Origin: Haloarchaeobius sp. HME9146
GTDB lineage: Archaea; Halobacteriota; Halobacteria; Halobacteriales; Natrialbaceae
NCBI RefSeq assembly: GCF_025399835.1
Contig: NZ_JAODVR010000001.1
Span: 2,232,001-2,296,000, forward strand
DNA: 64,000 nt
Reading direction: 5' to 3'
The notes beneath the pieces were generated by a model, which was not told the origin of the DNA, searched no databases, and saw nothing but the letters and a program-made list of their open reading frames with translations. Position numbers and translations under genes: made by a program. Of the stretch, positions 62,022-64,000 are shown one piece after another (position 1 is the first letter of the stretch; every line of letters begins with the position of its first letter).

Positions 62022-64000
62022 TCAGTCGGCCTGCTGCGGCCGCGCCTCTCCGACCGCCTGCTTCCCGTTTCCGGGTGCGCGCTTGCGGAGCAACCAGACG
62101 ACGCCGGTCATCGGAATCGTCGTCAGCAGGGTCGTCAGCCCCACCACACCCCAATCGGCGAGGGTCAGGGGCACGACCTCGAACGCACGCTGGAGCGGGC
62201 CGAAATACAATACGGCGAGTTGCAACAGCAGCGAGGTCGCGACGGCGACGGCGAGCCAGCGGTTCGGCTCCGGGTGGCCCGGAATCCACCGAACGACGTA
62301 GAGCTTCGCGAACTCGACGACGACGAACGCGGTGAACACCATCGAGACGATGTACTCGGTCGAACTCCCGCTGGTCACCAGCCAGTAGACGAGCCCGAGC
62401 ATGACGACGGTCGAGGACGCCCCGAGACCGCCGATGGTCCGCAGCATCTGCGGGTCGAGGATGCCGAGGCTCCGGTCCCGCGGGGGTCGGTCCATCACGT
62501 CGCCGCTCTCGGGGTCGACGCCGAGGGCGACCGCCGGGAGGCCGTCGGTGAGGAGGTTGATCCAGAGCAGTTGCGCCGGCGGGAGGACGAGCAGGCCGAA
62601 CAGCGAGGCGATGAACACCAGCATCACCTCGGTGAAGTTCGCCGACAGCAGGTAGGCGACGAACTTCCAGATGTTGTCGAAGATGGTCCGCCCGTTCCGG
62701 ATCGCGGTCGCGATGGTCGCGTAGTTGTCGTCGAGCAGCACGAGGTCGGAGGCCTGCTTTGCGACCTCCGTACCGCGCTCGCCCATCGAGATGCCCACGT
62801 CGGCGTGTTTCAGCGCAGGAGCGTCGTTGACGCCGTCGCCGGTCATCGCGACGGTGTGTCCGTTGGCCTGCAGGGCGCGACAGATGGCGACCTTGTGCTC
62901 GGGGAGGACCCGGGCGAACACGTCGTGCGTCTCAACCGCGTCTTTCAGTTCTCCGTCCTCCATCGCGTCCACGTCGTTGCCGGTGACGACCTCGCCGGAG
63001 AGGCCGACCTGTTCGCCGATGACGGCCGCGGTCCGCCGGTTGTCGCCCGTGATGAGCTTCACCGCGATACCGGCGTCTTTCGTCTGTGCGATGGCGTCCC
63101 GGACCTCCGGCCGCGGCGGGTCCTGCATGCCCTGGAGGCCGACGAACACGAGGTCGGATTCCGGAGCCGCGGGGTCGCCGTAGGCGAATCCGAGGACCCG
63201 GAGTGCCTGGTCGGCGAACCCGTCCGCCGTCGTCTGGATCTGCTCGCGGGTCTCGTCGTCGAGGGCGACCGGTCCGTCCGCGGTGAGGACCTGCGTGGAC
63301 TGTTCGAGGACGGTCTCGGGCGCGCCCTTCACGAAACTCCGTTCGTCGTGGACGGTCGCCATCCGGCGGCGCTCCGAGGAGAACGGCACCTCGTCGGTTC
63401 GGGGGCGGTCCTCGCGGAGGGCTTTCGGGTCCAGTCCGACCGCGCTCGCCGACTCGACCAGTGCGACCTCGGTGGGGTCGCCGTTCTCGCCGGCCGCGTC
63501 GTTGCAGACCGCGCCGATCTCGAACAGCAGTCGCTGGCGTTCGTCGTCGATGTCGGCCTCGTCGGGCGTGAACTCGTTCTCGTGAACCCACGCCTTCGTG
63601 ACGGTCATCTGGCCCTCGGTGACGGTCCCCGTCTTGTCGGTGGCGACGACGTCGACCGACCCGAGGGACTCGACCGCGGGGAGTTTCCGGACCAGCGCGT
63701 TCTGGTCGGCCATCCGACGCACCCCGAGTGCCAGCGTGAGCGTGACGACGGCCGGGAGACCCTCGGGGACCGCCGCGACCGCCAGCGAGATGGCCGTCAG
63801 GCCCGCACGGATGAGGCTGGCACCACCAGTGACGAGTACACCTCCGATGATTGCTGCGAGGACGAGCACGCCCAGCCCGACCCGCCGACCGAACTTGTCG
63901 AGGTCGCGCTGGAGGGGCGTCTCCCGCTCCTCGACGGTCCCGAGTTCGGCCGCGATGGCCCCGACCTGGGTGTCCATCCCGGTCGCGTACACCACCGCCC
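62022..64000 (-). CDS. P-type cation ATPase (PacL/Ca2+-type), 5' part outside window
   Basis: The frame is open at the right edge, so only the C-terminal ~659 residues are seen. Present are the ion-site helix AVAAVPEGLPAVVTLTLALG, the phosphorylation site DKTGTVTEGQM, nucleotide domain FVKGAPETV, hinge MTGDGVNDAPALKHADVGIS, and six C-terminal helices with LLWINLLTDGLPAVALG. PEGLP and the C-terminal set match P2-type Ca2+/cation pumps. The A domain and first helices lie beyond 64000. Confidence 0.92.
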   Translation of the reverse strand, partial: AVVYATGMDTQVGAIAAELGTVEERETPLQRDLDKFGRRVGLGVLVLAAIIGGVLVTGGASLIRAGLTAISLAVAAVPEGLPAVVTLTLALGVRRMADQNALVRKLPAVESLGSVDVVATDKTGTVTEGQMTVTKAWVHENEFTPDEADIDDERQRLLFEIGAVCNDAAGENGDPTEVALVESASAVGLDPKALREDRPRTDEVPFSSERRRMATVHDERSFVKGAPETVLEQSTQVLTADGPVALDDETREQIQTTADGFADQALRVLGFAYGDPAAPESDLVFVGLQGMQDPPRPEVRDAIAQTKDAGIAVKLITGDNRRTAAVIGEQVGLSGEVVTGNDVDAMEDGELKDAVETHDVFARVLPEHKVAICRALQANGHTVAMTGDGVNDAPALKHADVGISMGERGTEVAKQASDLVLLDDNYATIATAIRNGRTIFDNIWKFVAYLLSANFTEVMLVFIASLFGLLVLPPAQLLWINLLTDGLPAVALGVDPESGDVMDRPPRDRSLGILDPQMLRTIGGLGASSTVVMLGLVYWLVTSGSSTEYIVSMVFTAFVVVEFAKLYVVRWIPGHPEPNRWLAVAVATSLLLQLAVLYFGPLQRAFEVVPLTLADWGVVGLTTLLTTIPMTGVVWLLRKRAPGNGKQAVGEARPQQAD

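Overview
The window is a gene-dense, GC-rich stretch of a haloarchaeal (class Halobacteria) chromosome. The evidence is archaeal ribosomal and RNA polymerase operons in their usual order, strongly acidic proteins, Tat (twin-arginine) lipoprotein signals, the mevalonate branch ending in isopentenyl phosphate kinase, many TATA boxes about 25-30 bases from a start codon (leaderless mRNAs), and a bacteriorhodopsin gene. I cannot name the genus from sequence alone.

Layout. 1-4073: end of rpoD, tRNA-Leu(CAG), then rpl18e-rpl13-rps9-rpoN-rpoK-eno-rps2. 4216-13920: a secreted threonine-rich protein, mvk and ipk, an inserted block of two CAP-domain proteins and an AN1 zinc finger, then RNase J, a polyprenyl diphosphate synthase, a Tat lipoprotein and gltX. 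13930-19155: an orphan multi-PAS histidine kinase, a very unusual Pro/Arg-rich Tat-exported protein and a DUF456 membrane protein. 19384-24287: ferredoxin-EtfB-EtfA-FixC, an electron-transfer flavoprotein route to quinone. 24354-31780: a small membrane protein, an HTH-acetyltransferase, a tiny Cys/His protein, a betaine-type binding lipoprotein overlapping a Cache-type histidine kinase, TmcA and a SnoaL-like protein. 31911-33344: a long structured leader and rpl7ae-rps28e-rpl24e-ndk. 33451-38815: a penicillin acylase-family protein, a small membrane protein, a frameshifted 7TM histidine kinase and a methyltransferase. 38828-44985: a two-gene MetE pair, then on the same strand the rpl21e-rpoF-DUF655-ksgA-(mscS)-hemK2 cluster. 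45189-50297: GNAT, RCK protein with a degenerate pore, cystathionine synthase/lyase, MBL hydrolase, aEF-1beta with a 59-aa zinc protein, TctA-like permease. 50426-54784: rpl12-rpl10-rpl1, then bacteriorhodopsin and an unknown membrane protein, then rpl11. 54943-64000: HD hydrolase, CutA, HEWD, PEBP, EthD plus a ThDP enzyme, a second penicillin acylase-family protein and the 3' part of a P-type ATPase.

Themes. Information-processing operons form the backbone, and accessory exported, sensory and bioenergetic genes sit in the gaps between them. Energy genes (rhodopsin, ETF/FixC, P-type ATPase) and sensing genes (three histidine kinases, no response regulator in the window) dominate the accessory set. 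The best candidates for undescribed biology are: the binding protein/histidine kinase pair without a permease; the cysteine-free MetE partner; the duplicated N-terminal module of EtfA; the RCK protein lacking a K+ filter; the Pro/Arg-rich exported protein; and the structured transcripts ahead of RNase J and L7Ae.
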